A program made the position numbers and the translations under genes. DNA of 64,000 nt from Urechis unicinctus (Eukaryota > Annelida > Polychaeta > Xenopneusta > Urechidae), in NCBI GenBank assembly GCA_034190875.2, contig JAXDRA010000551.1:62001-126000 (forward strand), read 5' to 3'. This document shows, piece after piece, positions 1 to 13,588 of the stretch (within the stretch, counting starts at the first letter, position 1; every line of letters starts with the position of its first letter). Below the pieces are notes generated by a model. It searched no databases. It had not been told where the DNA came from and was given only the letters and a program-made list of their open reading frames with translations.

Positions 1-1490
1 TCGTCCGCTGTTTATATATTTCGCTACACTGACATCATCGTCTGCTGAATATAGAGTTCGCTACATTGACATCTCAGTCAGCTGTATATGAAGTTCTCTA
101 CGCTGACAACATAGTCAGCTGTACAGAGATTTTACTACACTGACATCTCAGTCAGCTATACATAGAGTTCGCATCGCTTCGATCATAGTCCGCGGTTTAT
201 AGATTTCTCTACACTGACATGATCGTCCGCTGTATATAAAGTTCGCTAGACTGACATCATCGTCAGCCGTATATAGAGTTCGCTACACTGACACATCATC
301 GTCCGCAGTATATAGAGTTCACTACATTGACATCTCAGTCAGCTGTGTATAGAGTTCGCTACACTAACATCATCGTCCGCAGTATATAGAGTGCGCTACA
401 CAGACATAATCATATGTATAAAGACTGCTCACACTGACATAAAAGTCTGCTGTATGAAGAATAAGGTACAGCGACATCATAGTCAACTGTGTAAAAACTG
501 CGCTACGCAGACCTCATAGTCAGTTTTATGCAGATTTCGCTACGCTGACATCATAGTCAGTTGTATGAAGATTTCGCTCCACTGACATTATAGTCGTCTA
601 TGCAGAACTACGTTCCATTGACATGCTATTCAGATGTATATAGAGTACGCTACACTGACATCATCGTGCGCTGTATATAGAGTTCACTACACTGACATCA
701 TATTCCGCTGTATTTAGAGTTCATTACATGGACATCGCAGTCAGCTGTGTTTGAAGTTCGCTATGCTAACATCATCGTCCGCTCTATATAGAGATCGCTA
801 CACTGACATCATCGTCCGCTCTATATATAGATCACTACATTGACATCTCAGTCAGCTGTATATGAAGTTCGCAACGCTGACATCATTTTCCGCTGTATAT
901 AAAGTTCGCTACACTAACATCATCGTCCGCAGTACATAGAGTTCGCTACATTGACATCTCAGTCAGCTGTATATGAAGTTCGCTACGCCGACATCATCGT
1001 CCCCTGTATATAGTGATCACTATATTGACAGCTCAGTCAGCTGTATATGAAGTTTGCTACGCTGACATTATCGTCCGCTGTATATAGAGTTTACATTGAC
1101 ATCTCAGTCAGCTGTGTAGAGAGTTCGCTAATATGACAAATCAGTCAGCTGTTTTTAAGTTCGTTACACTAACATCATCGTCCGCTTTTGATCGAGTTCG
1201 CTACACCGACATCATCGTCCGCTTTATGTAGAGTTCACCACACTGACATCATCGTGTGCTTTATATAGAGTTCACTATATTGACATCTCAGTCAGCAGTA
1301 TATGAAGTTAGCTACGCTGACATCATCGTGCGCTGTATATAGAGTTTACTACACTGACAACATCGTGCGCTGTATATAGAGTTCACTACATTGACATCTC
1401 AGTCAGCTGTATACAAAGTTCGCTACACTAACATCATCGTCCGCTGTTGATCGAGTTCCCTACACTGACATCATCGTCCGCTGTATATAG
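1..1490 (+). repeat. 4.27 kb higher-order unit, first copy, 5' part
   Basis: This stretch is repeated almost base for base at 4,273-5,760. The offset is 4,272 at the left end and 4,270 after a 2 bp difference near 291 (GACACATC here, GACATC there). It contains a flavour iv M block starting near 383 and an 18 bp perfect palindrome at 1,008-1,025. The match switches near 1,490, where the second copy instead follows the sequence found from 2,281 onward. Confidence 0.9.
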
Positions 1491-4272
1491 AGTACCCTAC
1501 GTTGATATTTCAGTCAGCTGTATGTATAGTTCGCTACACTGACATCATCGTCCGCTTTATGTAGAGTTCACCACACTGACATCATCGTGTGCTGTATATA
1601 GAGTTCACTACGCAGACATCTCGGTCAGCTGTATAATGAGTACACTACGTTGACATCATCGTCCGCTGTATATAGAGTTCGCTACACTGACATCATCGTG
1701 CGCTGTATAAAATGTTCACTACACCGACATCAGCGTCCGCTGTATATAGAGTTTTCTACATTCACATCTCAGCTGTAAACAAAGTTCGATACACTAACAT
1801 CATCGTCCGCTGAATATAGCTTTCGCTACACTGACATCATCGTCTGGTGAATATTGAGTTCGCTACATTGACATCTCAGTCAGCTGCATATGAAGTTCGC
1901 TACGCCGACATCATCGTCCCCTGTATATAGAGTTTACATTGACATCTCAGTCAGCTGTTTAGAGAGTTCGCTACACTAACATCATCGTTCGCAGTTTATA
2001 GAGTGCGCTACACAGACATCATAATCATATTTGTAAAGCCTGCTCAACACTGACATAAAAGTCTGCTGTATGAAGAATTAGGTACAATGACATCATAGTC
2101 AACTGTGTAAAAACTGCGCTACGCAGACCTCATAGTCAGTTGTTTGTAGATTTCGCTACGCTGATGTCATAGTCAGTTGTATGTAGATTTCGCTACACTG
2201 ACATTATAGTCGTAAATGCAAAAACTACTTTTCACTGACATGCTATTCAGCTGTATATAGAGTTCGCTACACTGACATCATCGTCCGCTGTTGATCGAGT
2301 TCCCTACACTGACATCATCGTCCGCTGTATATACAGTACCCTACGTTGATATTTCAGTCAGCTGTATGTATAGTTCGCTACACTGACATCATCGTCCGCT
2401 TTATGTAAAGTTCACCACACTGACATCATCGTGTGCTGCATATAGAGTTCACTACGCAGACATCTCGGTCAGCTGTATAATGAGTACACTACGTTGACAT
2501 CATCGTCCGCTGTATATAGAGTTCGCTACACTGACATTATCGTGCGCTGTATAAAATGTTCACTACACCGACATCAGCGTCCGCTGTATATAGAGTTTTC
2601 TACATTGACATCTCAGTCAGCTGTAAACAAAGTTCGATACACTAACATCATCGTCCGCTGCATATAGATTTCGCTACACTGACATCATCGTCTGGTGAAT
2701 ATAGAGTTCGCTACATTGACATCTCCGTCAGCTGTATATGAAGTTCGCTACGCCGACATCATCGTCCCCTGTATTATGAGATCACTATGTTGATATCTCA
2801 GTCAGCTGTATATGAAGTTCTCTACGCTGACAACATAGTCAGCTGTACAGAGATTTTACTACACTAACATCTCAGTGAGCTATATAAAGAGTTCGCATCG
2901 CTTCGATCATAGTCCGCGGTTTACAGATTTCGCTAAACTGACATAATCGTCCGCTGTATATAGATTTCGCTACACTGACATCATCGTCTGCTGAATATAG
3001 AGTTCACTACATTGACATCTCAGTCAGCTGTATATAGAGTTCGCTACGCTGATATCATATTCAGCTGTATTTAGAGTTCACTACATGGACATCTCAGTCA
3101 GCTGTGTTTGAAGTTCACTATGCTAACATCATCGTCCGCTCTATATAGAGTTCGCTACACTGACATCATCGTGCGCTGTATATAGAGTTCACTACATTGA
3201 CATCTCAGTCAGCAGTATATGAAGTTCGCAACGCTGACATCATTTTCCGCTGTATATAGAGTTCGCTACACTAACATCATCGTCCGCAGTACATAGAGTT
3301 CGCTACATTGACATCTCAGTCAGCTGTATATGAAGTTCGCTACGCCGACATCATCGTCCCCTGTATATAGCGATCACTATATTGACATCTCAGTCAGCTG
3401 TATATGAAGTTCGCTACGCTGACATTATCGTCCGCTGTATATAGAGTTTACATTGACATCTCAGTCAGCTGTGTAGAGAGTTCGCTAATCTGACATCATC
3501 GTCCGCTGTATATAGAGTTCACTACATTGACATTTCAGTCATTTGTATATAGGGTTCGCTACACTGACATCATCGTCCGCTGTATGTAGGGTTCACCACA
3601 CTGACATCATCATGCGCTGTATATAGAGTTCACTACGCAGCATCTCTGTCAGCTGTATATAGAGTACACTACGTTGACATCATCGTCCGCTGTATATTGA
3701 GTTCGCTACACTAACATCATCGTACGCAGTACATAGAGTTCGCTACATTGACATCTCAGTCAGCTGTATATGAAGTTCGCCACGCTGACATCATCTTCCG
3801 CTGTATATAGAGTTTACATTGACATCTCAGTCAGCTGTATAGAGAGTTCGCTACACTAACATCATCGTTCGCAGTTTATAGAGTGCGCTACACAGACATC
3901 ATAATCATATTTGTAAAGCCTGCTAAACACTGACATAAAAGTCTGCTGTATGAAGAATTAGGTACAATGTCATCATAGTCAACTGTGTAAAAACTGAGCT
4001 ACGCAGACCTCATAGTCAGTTGTATGCAGATTTCGCTACGTTGACAACATAGTCAGTTGTATGAAGATTTCGCTACACTGACATTATAGTCGTCTATGCA
4101 AAAAACTACGTTCCACTGACATGCTATTCAGCTGTATATAGAGTACGCTACACTAACATCATCGTGCGCTGTATATAGAGTTCACCACACTGACATCATC
4201 GTGTGCTGTATATAGAGTTCAATACATTGACATCTCAGTCAGCTTTAAACAATGTTCGATACACTAACATCA
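1491..4272 (+). repeat. Remainder of the first 4.27 kb unit
   Basis: A and B monomers with flavour i M blocks at about 1,995 and 3,875. The part from 2,281 to about 3,060 is repeated at 5,707-6,483 (offset 3,426, then 3,421 after a 5 bp deletion in the later copy near 6,079). The longer part 2,281-3,990 is repeated near the far end of the window at 60,550-62,255. Nothing other than satellite is visible. Confidence 0.88.
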
Positions 4273-6482
4273 TCGTCCGCTGTTTATATATTTCGCTACA
4301 CTGACATCATCGTCTGCTGAATATAGAGTTCGCTACATTGACATCTCAGTCAGCTGTATATGAAGTTCTCTACGCTGACAACATAGTCAGCTGTACAGAG
4401 ATTTTACTACACTGACATCTCAGTCAGCTATACATAGAGTTCGCATCGCTTCGATCATAGTCCGCTGTTTATAGATTTCTCTACACTGACATGATCGTCC
4501 GCTGTATATAAAGTTCGCTAGACTGACATCATCGTCAGCCGTATATAGAGTTCGCTACACTGACATCATCGTCCGCAGTATATAGAGTTCACTACATTGA
4601 CATCTCAGTCAGCTGTGTATAGAGTTCGCTACACTAACATCATCGTCCGCAGTATATAGAGTGCGCTACACAGACATAATCATATGTATAAAGACTGCTC
4701 ACACTGACATAAAAGTCTGCTGTATGAAGAATAAGGTACAGCGACATCATAGTCAACTGTGTAAAAACTGCGCTACGCAGACCTCATAGTCAGTTTTATG
4801 CAGATTTCGCTACGCTGACATCATAGTCAGTTGTATGAAGATTTCGCTCCACTGACATTATAGTCGTCTATGCAAAACTACGTTCCATTGACATGCTATT
4901 CAGATGTATATAGAGTACGCTACACTGACATCATCGTGCGCTGTATATAGAGTTCACCACACTGACATCATATTCCGCTGTATTTAGAGTTCATTACATG
5001 GACATCGCAGTCAGCTGTGTTTGAAGTTCGCTATGCTAACATCATCGTCCGCTCTATATAGAGATCGCTACACTGACATCATCGTCCGCTCTATATATAG
5101 ATCACTACATTGACATCTCAGTCAGCTGTATATGAAGTTCGCAACGCTGACATCATTTTCCGCTGTATATAAAGTTAGCTACACTAACATCATCGTCCGC
5201 AGTACATAGAGTTCGCTACATTGACATCTCAGTCAGCTGTATATGAAGTTCGCTACGCCGACATCATCGTCCCCTGTATATAGTGATCACTATATTGACA
5301 GCTCAGTCAGCTGTATATGAAGTTTGCTACGCTGACATTATCGTCCGCTGTATATAGAGTTTACATTGACATCTCAGTCAGCTGTGTAGAGAGTTCGCTA
5401 ATATGACAAATCAGTCAGCTGTTTTTAAGTTCGTTACACTAACATCATCGTCCGCTTTTGATCGAGTTCGCTACACCGACATCATCGTCCGCTTTATGTA
5501 GAGTTCACCACACTGACATCATCGTGTGCTTTATATAGAGTTCACTATATTGAAATCTCAGTCAGCAGTATATGAAGTTAGCTACGCTGACATCATCGTG
5601 CGCTGTATATAGAGTTTACTACACTGACAACATCGTGCGCTGTATATAGAGTTCACTACATTGACATCTCAGTCAGCTGTATACAAAGTTCGCTACACTA
5701 ACATCATCGTCCGCTGTTGATCGAGTTCCCTACACTGACATCATCGTCCGCTGTATATACAGTACCCTACGTTGATATTTCAGTCAGCTGTATGTATAGT
5801 TCGCTACACTGACATCATCGTCCGCTTTATGTAAAGTTCACCACACTGACATCATCGTGTGCTGCATATAGAGTTCACTACGCAGACATCTCGGTCAGCT
5901 GTATAATGAGTACACTACGTTGACATCATCGTCCGCTGTATATAGAGTTCGCTACACTGACATTATCGTGCGCTGTATAAAATGTTCACTACACCGACAT
6001 CAGCGTCCGCTGTATATAGAGTTTTCTACATTGACATCTCAGTCAGCTGTAAACAAAGTTCGATACACTAACATCATCATGCATATAGATTTCGCTACAC
6101 TGACATCATCGTCTGGTGAATATAGAGTTCGCTACATTGACATCTCCGTCAGCTGTATATGAAGTTCGCTACGCCGACATCATCGTCCCCTGTATTATGA
6201 GATCACTATGTTGATATCTCAGTCAGCTGTATATGAAGTTCTCTACGCTGACAACATAGTCAGCTGTACAGAGATTTTACTACACTAACATCTCAGTGAG
6301 CTATATAAAGAGTTCGCATCGCTTCGATCATAGTCCGCGGTTTACAGATTTCGCTAAACTGACATAATCGTCCGCTGTATATAGATTTCGCTACACTGAC
6401 ATCATCGTCTGCTGAATATAGAGTTCACTACATTGACATCTCAGTCAGCTGTATATAGAGTTCGCTACGCTGATATCATATT
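4273..6482 (+). repeat. Second, truncated copy of the 4.27 kb unit
   Basis: The first 1.49 kb copies window positions 1-1,490, including the flavour iv M block (here from about 4,653). The sequence then jumps to match 2,281 onward, skipping about 0.8 kb present in the first copy. The switch lies before the diagnostic TATATACAGTACC at about 5,754, within the shared TTGATCGAGTTCCC monomer. This is what unequal recombination between non-allelic monomers would leave. The match to the first copy is lost near 6,483. Confidence 0.86.
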
Positions 6483-6610
6483 CCGCTGTATTTAGAGTTC
6501 ACTTCATTGACATCTCAGTCAGCTTTATATAGAGTTCGCTACGCTGATATCATATTCCGCTGTATTTAGAGTTCACTTCATTGACATCTCAGTCAGCGGT
6601 ATATAAAGTT
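6463..6610 (+). repeat. Tandem duplication of a 74 bp dimer
   Basis: A two-monomer block starting CGCTACGCTGATATC at 6,463 recurs immediately at 6,537, exactly 74 bp later. The corresponding point in the following 1,767 bp units has one dimer only. It marks the left edge of the clean higher-order run. Confidence 0.9.
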
Positions 6611-8285
6611 CGATACACTAACATCATCGTCCGCTGTTTATAGATTTCGCTACTCTGACATCTTCCGCTGAATATAGAATTCGCTACATTGACATCACAT
6701 TCAGCTGTATATGAAGTTCGCTAAGCCGACATCATCGTCCCCTGTATATAGATATCACTATATTGACATCTCAGTCAGCTGTATATGAAGTTCGCTACGC
6801 TGACATCATCGTCCGCTGTATGTAGAGTTTACATTGACATCTCAGTCAGCAGTATAGAGAGTTCGCTAATCTGACATCTTCGTCCGCTGTATATAGAGTT
6901 CACTACATTGACATTTCAGTCATTTGTATATAGGGTTCGCTACACTGACATCATCGTCCGCTGTATGTAGGGTTCACCACACTGACATCATCATGCGCTG
7001 TATATAGAGTTCACTACGCAGCATCTCTGTCAGCTGTATATAGAGTACACTACGTTGACATCATCGTCCGCTGTATATTGAGTTCGCTACACTAACATCA
7101 TCGTACGCAGTACATAGAGTTCGCTACATTGACATCTCAGTCAGCTGTATATGAAGTTCGCCACGCTGACATCATCTTCCGCTGTATATAGAGTTTACAT
7201 TGACATCTCAGTCAGCTGTATAGAGAGTTCGCTACACTAACATCATCGTTCGCAGTTTATAGAGTGCGCTACACAGACATCATAATCATATTTGTAAAGC
7301 CTGCTCAACACTGACATAAAAGTCTGCTGTATGAAGAATTAGGTACAATGACACCATTGTCAACTGTGTAAAAACTGCGCTACGCAGACCTCATAGTCAG
7401 TTGTTTGTAGATTTCGCTACGCTGATGTCATAGTCAGTTGTATGTAGATTTCGCTACACTGACATTATAGCCGTCTATGCAAAAACTACTTTTCACTGAC
7501 ATGCAATTCAGCTATATAGAGTTCGCTACACTGACATCATCGTGCGCTGTTGATCGAGTTCCCTACACTGACATCATCGTCCGCTGTATATAGAGTACCC
7601 TACGTTGATATTTCAGTCAGCTGTATGTATAGTTCGCTACACTGACATCATCGTCCGCTTTATGTAGAGTTCACCACACTGACATCATCGTGTGCTGTAT
7701 ATAGAGTTTACTACGCAGACATCTCGGTCAGCTGTATAATGAGTACACTACGTTGACATCATCGTCCGCTGTATATAGAGTTCGCTACACTGACTTTATC
7801 GTGAGCTGTATAAAATGTTCACTACACCGATATCAGCGTCCGCTGTATATAGAGTTTTCTACATTGACATCTCAGTCAGCTGTAAACCAAGTTCGATACA
7901 CTAACATCATCGTCCGCTGCATATAGATTTCGCTACACTGACATCATCGTCTGGTGAATATAGAGTTCGCTACATTGACATCTCAGTCAGCTGTATATGA
8001 AGTTCGCTACGCCGACAGCATCGTCCCCTGTATAATGAGATCACTATGTTGATATCTCAGTCAGCTGTATATGAAGTTCTCTACGCTGACAACATAGTCA
8101 GCTGTACAGAGATTTTACTACACTGACATCTCAGTGAGCTATATAAAGAGTTCGCATCGCTTCGATCATAGTCCGCGGTTTATCGATTTCGCTAAACTGA
8201 CATAATCGACCGCTGTATATAGATTTCGCTACACTGACATCATCGTCTGCTGAATATAGAGTTCACTACACTGACATCTCAGTCA
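6522..8285 (+). repeat. 1,767 bp 48-mer unit, copy 1 (1,764 bp)
   Basis: First copy of the 48-monomer unit, using GCTTTATATAGAG as the phase mark. It is 3 bp short because of GACATCTTCC near 6,660 where other copies read GACATCATCTTCC. Its flavour i M block is at 7,256-7,512. It keeps CCCCTG near 6,740 where later copies have CCACTG, so it is slightly more divergent than copies 2 to 5, as expected for an edge copy. Confidence 0.93.
7256..7512 (+). repeat. M block, representative of a recurring divergent 7-monomer block
   Basis: Seven consecutive monomers (36, 38, 37, 37, 37, 35 and 37 bp) that lack the A and B cores. Landmarks are ATAATCATAT, ACATAAAAGTCTGCTG, GTGTAAAAACTG and TGCAAAAACTAC. 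The AGAG at the start of each block lies at the following positions. Flavour i (CATATTTGTAAAGCC): 2000, 3880, 7261, 9029, 10795, 12563, 14331, 16103, 17468, 27357, 31144, 38378, 40441, 54091, 60047, 62146, 63764. Flavour ii (CATATATGTAAAGAC): 18608, 22274, 24451, 28241, 42582, 50199, 56158. Flavour iii (CTTCATA then GTGTRAAGAC): 19430, 21072, 25343, 29131, 33651, 35595, 51014, 56973. Flavour iv (CATATGTATAAAGAC): 388, 4658, 23641, 32920, 36434, 51854, 57812. Blurred copies: 44658, 46817, 48047. The function is unknown. Confidence 0.9.
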
Positions 8286-10052
8286 GCTTTATATAGAGTT
8301 CGCTACGCTGATATCATATTCCGCTGTATTTAGAGTTCACTTCATTGACATCTCAGTCAGCGGTATATAAAGTTCGATACACTAACATCATCGTCCGCTG
8401 TTTATAGATTTCGCTACTCTGACATCATCTTCCGCTGAATATAGAATTCGCTACATTGACATCACATTCAGCTGTATATGAAGTTCGCTAAGCCGACATC
8501 ATCGTCCACTGTATATAGATATCACTCTATTGACATCTCAGTCAGCTGTATATGAAGTTCGCTACGCTGACATCATCGTCCGCTGTATGTAGAGTTTACA
8601 TTGACATCTCAGTCAGCAGTATAGAGAGTTCGCTAATCTGACATCTTCGTCCGCTGTATATAGAGTTCACTACATTGACATTTCAGTCATTTGTATATAG
8701 GGTTCGCTACACTGACATCATCGTCCGCTGTATGTAGGGTTCACCACACTGACATCATCATGCGCTGTATATAGAGTTCACTACGCAGCATCTCTGTCAG
8801 CTGTATATAGAGTACACTACGTTGACATCATCGTCCGCTGTATATTGAGTTCGCTACACTAACATCATCGTACGCAGTACATAGAGTTCGCTACATTGAC
8901 ATCTCAGTCAGCTGTATATGAAGTTCGCCACGCTGACATCATCCTTCCGCTGTATATAGAGTTTACATTGACATCTCAGTCAGCTGTATAGAGAGTTCGC
9001 TACACTAACATCATCGTTCGCAGTTTATAGAGTGCGCTACAAGACATCATAATCATATTTGTAAAGCCTGCTCAACACTGACATAAAAGTCTGCTGTATG
9101 AAGAATTAGGTACAATGACACCATAGTCAACTGTGTAAAAACTGCGCTACGCAGACCTCATAGTCAGTTGTTTGTAGATTTCGCTACGCTGATGTCATAG
9201 TCAGTTGTATGTAGATTTCGCTACACTGACATTATAGCCGTCTATGCAAAAACTACTTTTCACTGACATGCAATTCAGCTATATAGAGTTCGCTACACTG
9301 ACATCATCGTGCGCTGTTGATCGAGTTCCCTACACTGACATCATCGTCCGCTGTATATAGAGTACCCTACGTTGATATTTCAGTCAGCTGTATGTATAGT
9401 TCGCTACACTGACATCATCGTCCGCTTTATGTAGAGTTCACCACACTGACATCATCGTGTGCTGTATATAGAGTTTACTACGCAGACATCTCGGTCAGCT
9501 GTATAATGAGTACACTACGTTGACATCATCGTCCGCTGTATATAGAGTTCGCTACACTGACTTTATCGTGAGCTGTATAAAATGTTCACTACACCGATAT
9601 CAGCGTCCGCTGTATATAGAGTTTTCTACATTGACATCTCAGTCAGCTGTAAACCAAGTTCGATACACTAACATCATCGTCCGCTGCATATAGATTTCGC
9701 TACACTGACATCATCGTCTGGTGAATATAGAGTTCGCTACATTGACATCTCAGTCAGCTGTATATGAAGTTCGCTACGCCGACAGCATCGTCCCCTGTAT
9801 AATGAGATCACTATGTTGATATCTCAGTCAGCTGTATATGAAGTTCTCTACGCTGACAACATAGTCAGCTGTACAGAGATTTTACTACACTGACATCTCA
9901 GTGAGCTATATAAAGAGTTCGCATCGCTTCGATCATAGTCCGCGGTTTATAGATTTCGCTAAACTGACATAATCGACCGCTGTATATAGATTTCGCTACA
10001 CTGACATCATCGTCTGCTGAATATAGAGTTCACTACATTGACATCTCAGTCA
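8286..10052 (+). repeat. 1,767 bp 48-mer unit, copy 2
   Basis: A 1,767 bp copy. Private changes include TATCGATTTC near 8,182 (TATAGATTTC in the others) just before its start and a 1 bp loss in the M block near 9,040 (CTACAAGAC instead of CTACACAGAC). I segment the unit as 48 monomers: 40 of 37 bp, plus eight variants (34, 36, 34, 36, 38, 35, 35 and 39 bp). The sum is 1,776 minus 9, or 1,767, matching the observed period. Confidence 0.95.
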
Positions 10053-11820
10053 GCTTTATATAGAGTTCGCTACGCTGATATCATATTCCGCTGTATTTAG
10101 AGTTCACTTCATTGACATCTCAGTCAGCGGTATATAAAGTTCGATACACTAACATCATCGTCCGCTGTTTATAGATTTCGCTACTCTGACATCATCTTCC
10201 GCTGAATATAGAATTCGCTACATTGACATCACATTCAGCTGTATATGAAGTTCGCTAAGCCGACATCATCGTCCACTGTATATAGATATCACTCTATTGA
10301 CATCTCAGTCAGCTGTATATGAAGTTCGCTACGCTGACATCATCGTCCGCTGTATGTAGAGTTTACATTGACATCTCAGTCAGCAGTATAGAGAGTTCTC
10401 TAATCTGACATCTTCGTCCGCTGTATATAGAGTTCACTACATTGACATTTCAGTCATTTGTATATAGGGTTCGCTACACTGACATCATCGTCCGCTGTAT
10501 GTAGGGTTCACCACACTGACATCATCATGCGCTGTATATAGAGTTCACTACGCAGCATCTCTGTCAGCTGTATATAGAGTACACTACGTTGACATCATCG
10601 TCCGCTGTATATTGAGTTCGCTACACTAACATCATCGTACGCAGTACATAGAGTTCGCTACATTGACATCTCAGTCAGCTGTATATGAAGTTCGCCACGC
10701 TGACATCATCTTCCGCTGTATATAGAGTTTACATTGACATCTCAGTCAGCTGTATAGAGAGTTCGCTACACTAACATCATCGTTCGCAGTTTATAGAGTG
10801 CGCTACACAGACATCATAATCATATTTGTAAAGCCTGCTCAACACTGACATAAAAGTCTGCTGTATGAAGAATTAGGTACAATGACACCATAGTCAACTG
10901 TGTAAAAACTGCGCTACGCAGACCTCATAGTCAGTTGTTTGTAGATTTCGCTACGCTGATGTCATAGTCAGTTGTATGTAGATTTCGCTACACTGACATT
11001 ATAGCCGTCTATGCAAAAACTACTTTTCACTGACATGCAATTCAGCTATATAGAGTTCGCTACACTGACATCATCGTGCGCTGTTGATCGAGTTCCCTAC
11101 ACTGACATCATCGTCCGCTGTATATAGAGTACCCTACGTTGATATTTCAGTCAGCTGTATGTATAGTTCGCTACACTGACATCATCGTCCGCTTTATGTA
11201 GAGTTCACCACACTGACATCATCGTGTGCTGTATATAGAGTTTACTACGCAGACATCTCGGTCAGCTGTATAATGAGTACACTACGTTGACATCATCGTC
11301 CGCTGTATATAGAGTTCGCTACACTGACTTTATCGTGAGCTGTATAAAATGTTCACTACACCGATATCAGCGTCCGCTGTATATAGAGTTTTTCTACATT
11401 GACATCTCAGTCAGCTGTAAACCAAGTTCGATACACTAACATCATCGTCCGCTGCATATAGATTTCGCTACACTGACATCATCGTCTGGTGAATATAGAG
11501 TTCGCTACATTGACATCTCAGTCAGCTGTATATGAAGTTCGCTACGCCGACAGCATCGTCCCCTGTATAATGAGATCACTATGTTGATATCTCAGTCAGC
11601 TGTATATGAAGTTCTCTACGCTGACAACATAGTCAGCTGTACAGAGATTTTACTACACTGACATCTCAGTGAGCTATATAAAGAGTTCGCATCGCTTCGA
11701 TCATAGTCCGCGGTTTATAGATTTCGCTAAACTGACATAATCGACCGCTGTATATAGATTTCGCTACACTGACATCATCGTCTGCTGAATATAGAGTTCA
11801 CTACATTGACATCTCAGTCA
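10053..11820 (+). repeat. 1,767 bp 48-mer unit, copy 3
   Basis: A 1,768 bp copy with private changes GTTCTCTAATC near 10,395 and an extra T near 11,390 (GAGTTTTTCTAC). It is otherwise nearly identical to its neighbours. The M block starts at about 10,790. Confidence 0.95.
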
Positions 11821-13588
11821 GCTTTATATAGAGTTCGCTACGCTGATATCATATTCCGCTGTATTTAGAGTTCACTTCATTGACATCTCAGTCAGCGGTA
11901 TATAAAGTTCGATACACTAACATCATCGTCCGCTGTTTATAGATTTCGCTACTCTGACATCATCTTCCGCTGAATATAGAATTCGCTACATTGACATCAC
12001 ATTCAGCTGTATATGAAGTTCGCTAAACCGACATCATCGTCCACTGTATATAGATATCACTATATTGACATCTCAGTCAGCTGTATATGAAGTTCGCTAC
12101 GCTGACATCATCGTCCGCTGTATGTAGAGTTTACATTGACATCTCAGTCAGCAGTATAGAGAGTTCGCTAATCTGACATCTTCGTCCGCTGTATATAGAG
12201 TTCACTACATTGACATTTCAGTCATTTGTATATAGGGTTCGCTACACTGACATCATCGTCCGCTGTATGTAGGGTTCACCACACTGACATCATCATGCGC
12301 TGTATATAGAGTTCACTACGCAGCATCTCTGTCAGCTGTATATAGAGTACACTACGTTGACATCATCGTCCGCTGTATATTGAGTTCGCTACACTAACAT
12401 CATCGTACGCAGTACATAGAGTTCGCTACATTGACATCTCAGTCAGCTGTATATGAAGTTCGCCACGCTGACATCATCTTCCGCTGTATATAGAGTTTAC
12501 ATTGACATCTCAGTCAGCTGTATAGAGAGTTCGCTACACTAACATCATCGTTCGCAGTTTATAGAGTGCGCTACACAGACATCATAATCATATTTGTAAA
12601 GCCTGCTCAACACTGACATAAAAGTCTGCTGTATGAAGATTTAGGTACAATGACACCATAGTCAACTGTGTAAAAACTGCGCTACGCAGACCTCATAGTC
12701 AGTTGTTTGTAGATTTCGCTACGCTGATGTCATAGTCAGTTGTATGTAGATTTCGCTACACTGACATTATAGCCGTCTATGCAAAAAACTACTTTTCACT
12801 GACATGCAATTCAGCTATATAGAGTTCGCTACACTGACATCATCGTGCGCTGTTGATCGAGTTCCCTACACTGACATCATCGTCCGCTGTATATAGAGTA
12901 CCCTACGTTGATATTTCAGTCAGCTGTATGTATAGTTCGCTACACTGACATCATCGTCCGCTTTATGTAGAGTTCACCACACTGACATCATCGTGTGCTG
13001 TATATAGAGTTTACTACGCAGACATCTCGGTCAGCTGTATAATGAGTACACTACGTTGACATCATCGTCCGCTGTATATAGAGTTCGCTACACTGACTTT
13101 ATCGTGAGCTGTATAAAATGTTCACTACACCGATATCAGCGTCCGCTGTATATAGAGTTTTCTACATTGACATCTCAGTCAGCTGTAAACCAAGTTCGAT
13201 ACACTAACATCATCGTCCGCTGCATATAGATTTCGCTACACTGACATCATCGTCTGGTGAATATAGAGTTCGCTACATTGACATCTCAGTCAGCTGTATA
13301 TGAAGTTCGCTACGCCGACAGCATCGTCCCCTGTATAATGAGATCACTATGTTGATATCTCAGTCAGCTGTATATGAAGTTCTCTACGCTGACAACATAG
13401 TCAGCTGTACAGAGATTTTACTACACTGACATCTCAGTGAGCTATATAAAGAGTTCGCATCGCTTCGATCATAGTCCGCGGTTTATAGATTTCGCTAAAC
13501 TGACATAATCGACCGCTGTATATAGATTTCGCTACACTGACATCATCGTCTGCTGAATATAGAGTTCACTACATTGACATCTCAGTCA
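11821..13588 (+). repeat. 1,767 bp 48-mer unit, copy 4
   Basis: A 1,768 bp copy. It carries CTAAACCGAC near 12,024 (CTAAGCCGAC elsewhere), one extra A in the TGCAAAAAACTAC tract near 12,785, and GAAGATTTAGG near 12,636. The last is shared only with copy 5. Confidence 0.95.

Noticed and set aside
7880-7910. tRNA or Pol III B box (GTTCGATAC)
   Set aside because: Only a partial B-box match within a common monomer variant. No A box at proper spacing and no cloverleaf.
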